This document shows, in pieces, positions 1 through 5,766 of a DNA stretch of 6,347 nucleotides. A model generated the notes under the pieces. The model worked only from the letters and a program-made list of their open reading frames with translations, had not been told where the DNA came from and did not search any database. This DNA is from Streptomycetaceae bacterium (lineage in GTDB: Bacteria; Actinomycetota; Actinomycetes; Nanopelagicales; Nanopelagicaceae): contig JAIXPU010000118.1 in the NCBI GenBank assembly GCA_027486075.1, forward strand, positions 1 to 6,347, written 5' to 3'. The first letter of the stretch is position 1, and the number at the start of each line of letters is the position of its first letter. Position numbers and translations under genes: made by a program.

Positions 1-67
1 GAAGTTTCGACCTATTGCCAGCGCTTGTTTTGCTCAGTATTGCCGAACTCGTTTATATGATGAGCCA
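1..67. other. Upstream edge region, no callable gene
   Basis: No gene can be assigned here. Frame 1 ends at a TGA at 58-60 after 19 codons and could be the last codons of an upstream gene. Frame 3 stays open from the left edge to a TAG at 192-194, which would mean about 127 bases of overlap with glgX; its early codons are hydrophobic (LLPALVLLSIAELVYMM). The glgX frame is also open to the left edge but has no ATG, GTG or TTG before base 68. No reverse-strand start codon gives a credible divergent gene. The stretch ends in a promoter-like -10 box listed separately. Confidence 0.4.
56..67 (+). promoter_or_regulatory. -10 box of a likely leaderless glgX promoter
   Basis: TATGAT at 56-61 matches the bacterial -10 consensus at five of six positions and is followed by six bases (GAGCCA) and then the ATG at 68. 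This spacing would place the transcription start on or next to the A of the start codon, so the mRNA would have no leader. No Shine-Dalgarno sequence lies before the ATG, which agrees with this. The -35 side is weak: TTGCTC at 30-35 is the best match, at a long spacing of 20 bases. Leaderless transcripts are common in Actinobacteria; that this is one of them is inferred. Confidence 0.55.
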
Positions 68-2182
68 ATGCTTCCAGCAGACCCGCGAACCCTCGGCGCC
101 ACTCTCACCGACGGTGGATGCAATTTTGCTCTTTGGACCCAAGCAGCAACTGCCGTTGAACTCTGCCTCTTCAATGAGGTCAATGGCAAGTTAGTTGAAA
201 CTCGCTTCGCCCTTTCGCATCGTAATGGACCTATTTGGCATGGCTACCTCGCGGGGGTGCGAGCCGGACAACGTTACGGCTATCGCGTCTACGGAACCTG
301 GGCGCCTGAATATGGATCGCGCTTTAACGCAGCTAAATTGTTAATCGATCCATACGCCCACAAACTAGATGGCACCGTTGACTACGTCCCTGAAATTTAT
401 GGACATGTGGCAATTGATGGATCTGGCGCCGGAGATAACACGATTCGGGATAACCGCGATAACGCAGGGTTCGTTCCATTCTCTGTTGTGACTGATTACC
501 GCGCTCGCGAAATAAATCGCCCTATCTATTCATGGACACAAGAAGTTATCTATGAAGCGCATGTCCAAGGACTTACCGCAAAAAATATGCAGATATCTGC
601 CGAAGAGCGCGGCACCTATAAAGCGTTGGGACATCCGAGCACCATCGAGCATTTAAAGCACTTAGGTGTGACAGCACTCGAACTACTTCCGATTCACGCC
701 TTTGCCACTGAACCGGCAATCTGGGAACGCGGAAGAAAGAACCATTGGGGCTATAACGCCATCGCATTTTCTGCGCTGCACTCTGAATATGCCGCAACCG
801 ATGATCCTGTAACAGAGTTGCAATGGGCTATCGATCGCTTACACGAGAACGGTATTGAAGTATTTCTTGATGTTGTCTATAACCACACAGCTGAAGGTGG
901 CGTTGGTGGTCCAACTTTCTCCTACAAAGGAATCGATAACAACTCTTGGTATCGCCATGATGGACAAGGCAACTACATCGATGTCACTGGCTGCGGAAAT
1001 ACCATTCGCGCATCAAGCCCACACGGTGTGCGCCATATCGTCGATTCGTTGCGCTGGTGGGTCGAGGTAATTGGCGTAGATGGTTTCCGCTTTGACTTAA
1101 CGACTGCGCTCTACTCAACTCATTCCGCCTTTGATTCTGCCTTGATGTCTGCCATTGAAGCTGACTCGGTCTTACGTAATTTCAAGATGATTGCCGAACC
1201 TTGGGATATGTCTCGATATTCACTCGGCGACTTTCCGCATCCGTGGCGTGAATGGAATGACCGCTATCGCGACTCTGTGCGCCAATTCTGGTTAGGCGAT
1301 TTAGCGCGTGGGTACGGCGAAGGTGTTTCAGATATCGCTGATGGAATTAGCGGTTCTTCCGATGTCTTCTTCTATCGCGGGCCAACATCATCTATCAACT
1401 TTGTTACCGCACATGATGGCTTTACCTTGACTGATTTGGTCACCTATTCACAAAAACGCAATGACGCCAACCGAGAAGATAATCGCGACGGCGCTACCGA
1501 AAATCGTTCATGGAATATGGGCATCGAAGGGCCAACTGATGATCCGCAAGTGAATGCGCTCCGTCATTCACTCAAGAAATCGATAATGACCACCTTGCTC
1601 TTATCTGCTGGCGTTCCGATGATCACGATGGGTGATGAGCTCTGCCGTACTCAAGCTGGTTCAAATAATGCTTTCTCTATGCCGCGTGATATGACGGTAG
1701 ATATTGCAGATAGCCCAGAAACATTTATGGGTGGTTGGGCTAATCAATGGGAACTTACAGATCTGCAGAAAGATATGCGCGACTCGGTCGCTGAACTCAC
1801 TCGTATTCGCAAAACCTATCTCGCCGATGTTGCTGCTGAATTTTTCACGGGTCGCCTTGATTTAGGCACGCAACGAAAAGATATTGCTTGGTTTAGTTTG
1901 GGCGGCCACGAAATGACTGAAGCGCACTGGGCAGATGGAGAAAAGCGCAGCCTGACAGTGCAGATTGAAGCAGGGCCAGATCGAGGTCTCTTATTACTTC
2001 TCAACTCTGCAACTGAAGAGACAGCATTTACCTTGCCTGATGAAAAATGGGGCACAAGTTTCCGTCGCATCTTCGATGCATCATCTCCCGTGGAAACACA
2101 TCAACCCATCATTGAATTACCTGCAGCAAAGGTAAGCGTTGCGCCACACTGCGCCCAAGTGTGGCTAGTTACTCGTTCGTAA
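68..2182 (+). CDS. glgX: Glycogen debranching enzyme GlgX (GH13 isoamylase type)
   Basis: Cytoplasmic enzyme that hydrolyses alpha-1,6 branch linkages of glycogen or of the limit dextrins left by glycogen phosphorylase. The 704-residue protein opens with a CBM48/isoamylase N-terminal domain (about residues 9-95, LGATLTDGGCNFALWT). A GH13 barrel follows (about 165-590) and then a beta-rich C-terminal domain. The four conserved GH13 regions are readable: DVVYNHT at 268-274; GFRFD with nucleophile Asp343; EPWD with acid/base Glu377; and TAHDG with His449 and Asp450. The catalytic triad is therefore complete. Length fits actinobacterial GlgX (about 700 residues; the E. coli enzyme is shorter, 657). 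ATG 68 is the only in-frame start inside the window and lies close to the family's N-terminus, though the frame is open upstream. No Shine-Dalgarno is present. It ends 17 bases before fabD. A related debranching enzyme such as TreX is the only realistic alternative name. Confidence 0.95.
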   Translation: MLPADPRTLGATLTDGGCNFALWTQAATAVELCLFNEVNGKLVETRFALSHRNGPIWHGYLAGVRAGQRYGYRVYGTWAPEYGSRFNAAKLLIDPYAHKLDGTVDYVPEIYGHVAIDGSGAGDNTIRDNRDNAGFVPFSVVTDYRAREINRPIYSWTQEVIYEAHVQGLTAKNMQISAEERGTYKALGHPSTIEHLKHLGVTALELLPIHAFATEPAIWERGRKNHWGYNAIAFSALHSEYAATDDPVTELQWAIDRLHENGIEVFLDVVYNHTAEGGVGGPTFSYKGIDNNSWYRHDGQGNYIDVTGCGNTIRASSPHGVRHIVDSLRWWVEVIGVDGFRFDLTTALYSTHSAFDSALMSAIEADSVLRNFKMIAEPWDMSRYSLGDFPHPWREWNDRYRDSVRQFWLGDLARGYGEGVSDIADGISGSSDVFFYRGPTSSINFVTAHDGFTLTDLVTYSQKRNDANREDNRDGATENRSWNMGIEGPTDDPQVNALRHSLKKSIMTTLLLSAGVPMITMGDELCRTQAGSNNAFSMPRDMTVDIADSPETFMGGWANQWELTDLQKDMRDSVAELTRIRKTYLADVAAEFFTGRLDLGTQRKDIAWFSLGGHEMTEAHWADGEKRSLTVQIEAGPDRGLLLLLNSATEETAFTLPDEKWGTSFRRIFDASSPVETHQPIIELPAAKVSVAPHCAQVWLVTRS
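2143..2165. repeat. 8-bp inverted repeat at the 3' end of glgX, candidate operator for fabD
   Basis: GCCACACT, seven bases, then AGTGTGGC: a perfect inverted repeat with 8-bp arms, lying in the last glgX codons. It ends 22 bases before the candidate fabD -10 box, so its right arm borders the place a -35 element would occupy. No T-run follows it, so it is not an intrinsic terminator. It may be a binding site for a dimeric repressor or activator of the fab cluster, or a coincidence of the coding sequence, because the bases also encode glgX residues. Confidence 0.35.
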
Positions 2183-2187
2183 CCCCA

Positions 2188-2199
2188 TATATTTATCAC
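2188..2199 (+). promoter_or_regulatory. -10 box of a likely leaderless fabD promoter
   Basis: TATATT at 2188-2193 is followed by six bases (TATCAC) and then GTG at 2200. It falls in the 17-base gap between the glgX stop and fabD. The gap has no Shine-Dalgarno sequence, and the spacing puts the expected transcription start at the GTG. No convincing -35 hexamer is visible. This would be the main promoter of the fab cluster. Read-through from glgX is also possible. Confidence 0.5.
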
Positions 2200-3108
2200 G
2201 TGCTCGCCATACTCGCTCCCGGTCAAGGCTCACAAACACCGGGCATGCTCACTGCGTGGCTTGAAGATGCAGAGCTGAAAAACCTTCTCACTTCTTATTC
2301 CAGCGCAATCAACCTAGATCTAGAGCGTTTAGGAACTGTAGCTGGCGCAGATGAAATCAAAGACACTGCTAACGCGCAGCCATTAATTGTTGCCGCCAGC
2401 TTGCTCAGCGCTCATGCGCTCGGTTCTGATGTAAATGTCACTCTTGTAGCTGGCCACTCTGTTGGCGAGATTGCTGCAGCAGCACTTGCTGGAACTATGA
2501 CCGAAATTGATGCGATGAAATTGGTTCACATGCGCGGGCAAGAGATGGCAAAGGCAGCATCTATTGCACCTGCTGGAATGGCGGCAGTTCTCGGGGGCGA
2601 AAGATCTGTTGTGCTCGCTGCAATTAGCGAGCTTGGACTGGTGGCTGCAAATGACAATGGCGCCGGACAGATAGTTGCTGCTGGGAATCTAGAAGCGCTT
2701 TCGCAGTTAGCACCCGATGGTGCACGTGTGCGACCACTGGCAGTTGCCGGCGCATTCCATACCTCCTTTATGGAACCTGCAGTTGCTCCGCTACGCACAA
2801 TGGCTGCAAACATCGCTACAGCACCTGCAAAAGTTTCAGTGATTTCAAATAGAGATGGCGCAGTTGTGAACGATGGACGCGAAGTCCTTGATCGCATCGT
2901 GAGCCAGATTGCCAACCCAGTTCGCTGGGATCTATGTATGGAGACTCTGCGCGCCCAAGGAGTCACTGGCATTATCGAACTTGCACCAGGTGGGACACTT
3001 GCTGGGCTCATAAAGCGCGCTGCTCCAGAAATTGAACAGTGCGCCCTTAAATCACCAGCTGATATCCCAGCAGCTCGTGAATTTGCAGCACGCCATGGAA
3101 AGGCATAA
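2200..3108 (+). CDS. fabD: Malonyl-CoA:ACP transacylase FabD
   Basis: Transfers malonyl from malonyl-CoA to the phosphopantetheine arm of ACP, giving the extender used by FabH and FabF; cytoplasmic. I take GTG 2200 as the start (302 residues), giving MLAILAPGQGSQTPG, the usual actinobacterial N-terminus. A GTG at 2161 in the same frame would add 13 unconserved residues and overlap glgX. Visible motifs are GQGSQ at 8-12, the nucleophile elbow GHSVGE with Ser87, Arg112 in HMRGQ (binds the malonyl carboxylate in this family), and AFHTSFM with catalytic His187. The family's Ser/His pair and Arg are therefore complete, and length is normal. The stop codon abuts the fabH ATG, so the two genes are surely co-transcribed. 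The start has a -10 box six bases upstream and no Shine-Dalgarno sequence, suggesting a leaderless mRNA. Confidence 0.95.
   Translation: MLAILAPGQGSQTPGMLTAWLEDAELKNLLTSYSSAINLDLERLGTVAGADEIKDTANAQPLIVAASLLSAHALGSDVNVTLVAGHSVGEIAAAALAGTMTEIDAMKLVHMRGQEMAKAASIAPAGMAAVLGGERSVVLAAISELGLVAANDNGAGQIVAAGNLEALSQLAPDGARVRPLAVAGAFHTSFMEPAVAPLRTMAANIATAPAKVSVISNRDGAVVNDGREVLDRIVSQIANPVRWDLCMETLRAQGVTGIIELAPGGTLAGLIKRAAPEIEQCALKSPADIPAAREFAARHGKA
3097..3103 (+). promoter_or_regulatory. Ribosome binding site of fabH
   Basis: GGAAAGG lies inside the last fabD codons, five bases before the fabH ATG. It supports ATG 3109 as the start. It also shows that this organism does use Shine-Dalgarno sequences for internal cistrons, unlike glgX, fabD and accD6. 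Confidence 0.7.
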
Positions 3109-4137
3109 ATGACAAAGGTAATTTCAACAAAGACTGGTACCGAGAGCCAGATTCTTGCAGTTGGTTCGTATCGTCCTAAGAGACTTGTTCCTAACTCTGA
3201 AATTGTCGATCGCATCGATTCCAGTGATGAATGGATTCAGCAGCGCACCGGAATTGAAACTCGACGCTTTGCAGGTAGCGATGAAACTGTTCTCGATATG
3301 GCGACGTGGGCTGCAGAAGCTGCACTTAAGAAAGCCAAACTGACAATCTCTGATATCGACACCATCATCGTCGCCACCATCACCTTTCCATTTCAAGCTC
3401 CCTCTGCCGCGACTGCAATCTTGCAACGGTTAGGCCACCCGAAGGCAGCTGCCTTTGATGTGAATGCGGCCTGTGCTGGGTTTTCATATGGGGTTGCGAT
3501 GGCGCATGACTTCATTAAGGCTGGCACTTCAAAACATGTGCTGGTTATTGGCGCTGAAAAGATTTCAGACTTCACCGACCCTAACGATCGCGCTACCGCA
3601 TTTATCTTCGCAGATGGCGCCGGCGCAGTTGTTATCGGGCCTTCTCGCGATGCAGGAATTGGCCCAGTTGAATGGGGCTCTGACGCCGATAGCCGAGATG
3701 CCATTTTGATGAATCCATCATGGGTTGATATTCGCGATAACGAAACACAGTTAACAAAAGCTGGTGGTAAGTGGCCCAACATCTCGCAAGAAGGCCAGAA
3801 GGTATTCCGCTGGGCAGTTTTCTCAATGAGTAAGGCGGCCCTGAGCGCACTTAAATCTGCAGGGCTTACCGTTAATGATCTCGATGCATTTATTCCGCAT
3901 CAAGCAAATATCAGAATCATTGAGACGATGGCAAAAGAGATGGATATGCCGGACTCAGTGATCATTGCAGATGACATTCGCACCAACGGAAATACCTCTG
4001 CTGCATCAATTCCACTCGCCATGGATGCGCTCTTGGATAAACATCCAGAGCTGCATGGAAAATTAGCCCTGCTCATTGGCTATGGCGCAGGTCTCGTTTA
4101 CGCGGGGCAAGTTGTGAGATTGCCTGAAAAACCATAA
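3109..4137 (+). CDS. fabH: Beta-ketoacyl-ACP synthase III FabH
   Basis: Starts fatty-acid synthesis by condensing an acyl-CoA primer with malonyl-ACP to give the first 3-ketoacyl-ACP. The 342-residue protein has the complete FabH Cys-His-Asn triad: Cys122 in NAACAGFSYG, His264 in PHQANIRI and Asn295 in NGNTSAASIP. Trp42 and Arg46 in DEWIQQRTGI match the CoA-contacting residues of the E. coli enzyme. The C-terminus, GYGAGLVYAGQVV, is typical. The N-terminal stretch (ILAVGSYRPKRLVPNSEI) closely resembles Streptomyces FabH from memory. Actinobacterial FabH enzymes often prefer branched primers, but primer choice cannot be read here. The start follows the fabD stop with no gap and has a good Shine-Dalgarno sequence. 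A 101-base gap follows before acpP. Confidence 0.95.
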   Translation: MTKVISTKTGTESQILAVGSYRPKRLVPNSEIVDRIDSSDEWIQQRTGIETRRFAGSDETVLDMATWAAEAALKKAKLTISDIDTIIVATITFPFQAPSAATAILQRLGHPKAAAFDVNAACAGFSYGVAMAHDFIKAGTSKHVLVIGAEKISDFTDPNDRATAFIFADGAGAVVIGPSRDAGIGPVEWGSDADSRDAILMNPSWVDIRDNETQLTKAGGKWPNISQEGQKVFRWAVFSMSKAALSALKSAGLTVNDLDAFIPHQANIRIIETMAKEMDMPDSVIIADDIRTNGNTSAASIPLAMDALLDKHPELHGKLALLIGYGAGLVYAGQVVRLPEKP

Positions 4138-4140
4138 TTT
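4112..4140 (+). promoter_or_regulatory. Possible internal promoter for acpP
   Basis: TTGTGA (4112-4117), a 17-base spacer, then TAATTT (4135-4140), which includes the fabH stop codon. The -35 matches consensus at four of six positions and the -10 at three of six, with ideal spacing. An overlapping CATAAT at 4133-4138 is a better -10 but lies only 15 bases from the same -35. No TAnnnT box occurs between here and acpP. If used, transcription would start near 4147 and give acpP a leader of about 90 bases. ACP is needed in large amounts, so an extra promoter would make sense. Confidence 0.3.
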
Positions 4141-4148
4141 TTCTCGAA

Positions 4149-4182
4149 TTACTCCCCCGTTTACTGGGAAGTAAGGCCTTCC
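4149..4182 (+). promoter_or_regulatory. Alternative hairpins in the acpP leader
   Basis: Two stems compete for the same bases. Hairpin A pairs TTACTCCC (4149-4156) with GGG-A-AGTAA (4166-4174), eight pairs with one bulged A. Hairpin B pairs GGAAG (4167-4171) with CTTCC (4178-4182) across a six-base loop, plus a possible outer G-U pair. The right arm of A contains the left arm of B, so both cannot form together. Neither is followed by a T-run, so neither is an intrinsic terminator. A role in acpP mRNA stability or translation is possible but unproven. Confidence 0.3.
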
Positions 4183-4227
4183 TTCGTAGACAATTACACA
4201 CCTAAGGCAAGACAAGAGTAAGCAGAA

Positions 4228-4234
4228 AAGGAAG
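4228..4234 (+). promoter_or_regulatory. Ribosome binding site of acpP
   Basis: AAGGAAG, with the AAGGA core ending six bases before the ATG at 4239, in a purine-rich stretch. This is the strongest Shine-Dalgarno sequence in the window, fitting the high demand for ACP. Confidence 0.8.
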
Positions 4235-4238
4235 AACA

Positions 4239-4487
4239 ATGGCGCTGTCACAAGCAGATGTACTTGCAGGAATTAAAGAGATCGTAGAAGAAGTTGCAGG
4301 AATTCCAGCTGCAAAGATCGAACTCGATAAGAACTTCACTGATGATCTCGAAGTTGACTCACTGAGCATGGTTGAAGTTGTCGTGGCCTGCGAAGAGCGC
4401 TTTGGCGTAAAGATTCCTGACGAGAAAGTAACTGAACTCGCAACTGTTGGAGATGCAGTCAACTTCATCGTTAACGCTGCTGCCTAA
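4239..4487 (+). CDS. acpP: Acyl carrier protein AcpP
   Basis: Small acidic cytoplasmic carrier that holds the growing acyl chain on a 4'-phosphopantetheine arm and passes it between FAS II enzymes. It has 82 residues, the same length as the Streptomyces FAS ACP as I recall it. Ser41 in EVDSLSMVEVV is the phosphopantetheine attachment site, at the start of helix II; DSLSMVEVV rather than the enterobacterial DSLDTVEL form is an actinobacterial trait. Acidic residues after Ser41 (Glu46, then CEERF) form the usual docking face for FabD, FabH and FabF. The place between fabH and fabF marks it as the fatty-acid ACP rather than a polyketide or peptide-synthetase carrier. It has a strong Shine-Dalgarno sequence, a structured leader and possibly its own promoter. 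The holo-ACP synthase gene is not in the window. Confidence 0.97.
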   Translation: MALSQADVLAGIKEIVEEVAGIPAAKIELDKNFTDDLEVDSLSMVEVVVACEERFGVKIPDEKVTELATVGDAVNFIVNAAA

Positions 4488-4495
4488 CCATTTAG

Positions 4496-4512
4496 AATTC
4501 ATAGTTTGAATT
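4496..4512. repeat. Short AT-rich inverted repeat before fabF
   Basis: AATTCA, five bases, TGAATT, centred in the 31-base acpP-fabF gap and ending six bases before the fabF ATG. The stem is only six A/T-rich pairs, so as RNA it is weak; as DNA it could be a half-site pair for a regulator. No Shine-Dalgarno is present in this gap. TAGTTT at 4502-4507 has -10 form but lies 11 bases from the ATG and inside the repeat. Confidence 0.25.
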
Positions 4513-4518
4513 AGACGA

Positions 4519-5757
4519 ATGTCTGAACGTCGCGTAGTAGTAACAGGCCTGGGGGCTACAACTCCCTTGGGCGCAGATGTCGATACCACCTGGAAGGCGC
4601 TTCTTGCCGGCCAGAGTGGGGTCCGACTTCTTACCGAAGATTGGCGAGAGCTACTTCCTGTTCACTTCGCAGCAAGGGTCGCTACTGAACCCGCAGATCA
4701 GATGGAGCGCGTTGAAATGCGACGTCTTGATCGCTCTGAACAGTTCGCACTCGTTGCATCTCGCGAAGCTTGGAAAGATGCCGGATCTCCTGACGATATC
4801 GATAAAGAACGTCTCGGCGTTGTCATCGCATCAGGTATCGGTGGGGTCATCACTCTCCTTGATCAATTTGTAAATCTCAATGAGAAGGGCGCCCGCGGTG
4901 TCAGCCCGCATACAGTCCCGATGTTGATGCCGAACGGACCTGCGGCAAATGTAGGTCTAGAACTCAAAGCTAAGGCGGGGGTTCATACACCTGTCAGCGC
5001 ATGCGCATCTGGTGCCGAGGCGATCGGTTATGCCTACGAGATGATTAAGAACAATCGCGCCGACATCATTGTCACCGGCGGCGTTGAGGCAGCAATTCAC
5101 CAACTTCCAATGGCTGGCTTTGCCGCGATGAAGGCGCTTTCAACACGTAACGATGCGCCACAGCGAGCTTCTCGTCCATACGATCTTGATCGCGATGGCT
5201 TTGTACTCGGCGAAGGTGGCGGCGTACTCATTCTTGAAGAATATGAATCTGCCAAAGCGCGTGGAGCAAAAATTTACTGTGAAGTGGCCGGTCAAGGTTT
5301 AACTTCTGATGGGTATCACATCGCAGCACCTGATCCAGATGGAGAAGGTGTGCAACGTGCAATTAAGTTTGCGTTACATGCTTCTGGCTTATCTACAAAA
5401 GATATTGTCCATCTCAATGCACATGCAACATCTACTCCAGCAGGAGATGTTGCAGAAGCAAATGCGCTACGCAAAGCGCTTGGTGCAGATGCAGATCATG
5501 TTGCTGTCTCTGCAACTAAATCAATGACAGGCCATCTCCTTGGCGGTGCTGGCGCAATTGAATCTGTCTTTATCGTCAAGGCGCTACAAGAACGCCTTGC
5601 TCCCCCAACAATCAATATTGAAAATTTAGATCCTGCTGTCACCATCGATGTCGTTCGCGACACACCGCGCCAACTTCCCGCAGGCGATATCGCCGCGCTC
5701 AATGATTCTTTCGGTTTTGGTGGCCACAACGTGGTGCTTGCATTTAAATCGCTCTAA
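4519..5757 (+). CDS. fabF: Beta-ketoacyl-ACP synthase II FabF (KasA/KasB type)
   Basis: Elongating condensing enzyme: joins acyl-ACP to malonyl-ACP with loss of CO2, adding two carbons per cycle. The 412 residues match the usual length (E. coli FabF about 413). The start MSERRVVVTGLGATTPLG is the standard N-terminus. Catalytic residues are all present: Cys162 in SACASGAEAIGYA, His302 in NAHATSTPAGD, Lys334 and His339 in ATKSMTGHLLGGAGA. The C-terminal FGFGGHN loop is intact. HATST in place of the HGTST of E. coli is usual in actinobacterial FabF and in mycobacterial KasA/KasB, so it is not a defect. A cysteine active site excludes the chain-length-factor proteins of polyketide clusters. Only one such gene is present before accD6, whereas mycobacteria have kasA and kasB in tandem there. 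No clear Shine-Dalgarno sequence precedes the ATG. Confidence 0.95.
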   Translation: MSERRVVVTGLGATTPLGADVDTTWKALLAGQSGVRLLTEDWRELLPVHFAARVATEPADQMERVEMRRLDRSEQFALVASREAWKDAGSPDDIDKERLGVVIASGIGGVITLLDQFVNLNEKGARGVSPHTVPMLMPNGPAANVGLELKAKAGVHTPVSACASGAEAIGYAYEMIKNNRADIIVTGGVEAAIHQLPMAGFAAMKALSTRNDAPQRASRPYDLDRDGFVLGEGGGVLILEEYESAKARGAKIYCEVAGQGLTSDGYHIAAPDPDGEGVQRAIKFALHASGLSTKDIVHLNAHATSTPAGDVAEANALRKALGADADHVAVSATKSMTGHLLGGAGAIESVFIVKALQERLAPPTINIENLDPAVTIDVVRDTPRQLPAGDIAALNDSFGFGGHNVVLAFKSL

Positions 5758-5766
5758 TCTAGGGCT
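5755..5766 (+). promoter_or_regulatory. -10 box of a likely leaderless accD6 promoter
   Basis: TAATCT at 5755-5760, sharing its first three bases with the fabF stop codon, is followed by six bases (AGGGCT) and then ATG 5767. AGGG at 5761-5764 is only two bases from the ATG, too close to act as a normal Shine-Dalgarno, so a leaderless start is a better explanation. No good -35 is visible. The shared stop codon lowers the surprise of finding TA in this place. Confidence 0.4.

Noticed and set aside
2161..2199. GTG at 2161 as the fabD start, giving a 315-residue protein overlapping glgX by 22 bases
   Set aside because: The 13 extra residues do not match the FabD N-terminus, and GTG 2200 gives the conserved MLAILAPGQGSQ start with a -10 box at the right distance.
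2526..3215. Long open frame on the - strand (229 codons) across fabD and the start of fabH
   Set aside because: It lies antisense to two clear enzymes, has a Ala/Ser/Pro/Arg-rich composition typical of a shadow frame, and shows no recognisable domain.
4126..4143. GAAAAA-N6-TTTTTC inverted repeat over the fabH stop codon, considered as a terminator
   Set aside because: The stem is almost all A-T with no GC-rich part, so it would not stop transcription; it more likely reflects the A/T-rich junction and overlaps the candidate acpP promoter.
4149..4182. Hairpins before acpP as an intrinsic terminator after fabH
   Set aside because: No run of T follows either stem on the + strand, and the reverse strand does not give a stem followed by T either.
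5400..5440. Gly-to-Ala change in the FabF HGTST motif (HATST) as a damaged active site
   Set aside because: HATST/HATAT forms are normal in actinobacterial FabF and KasA, and Cys162, His302, Lys334 and His339 are all present.
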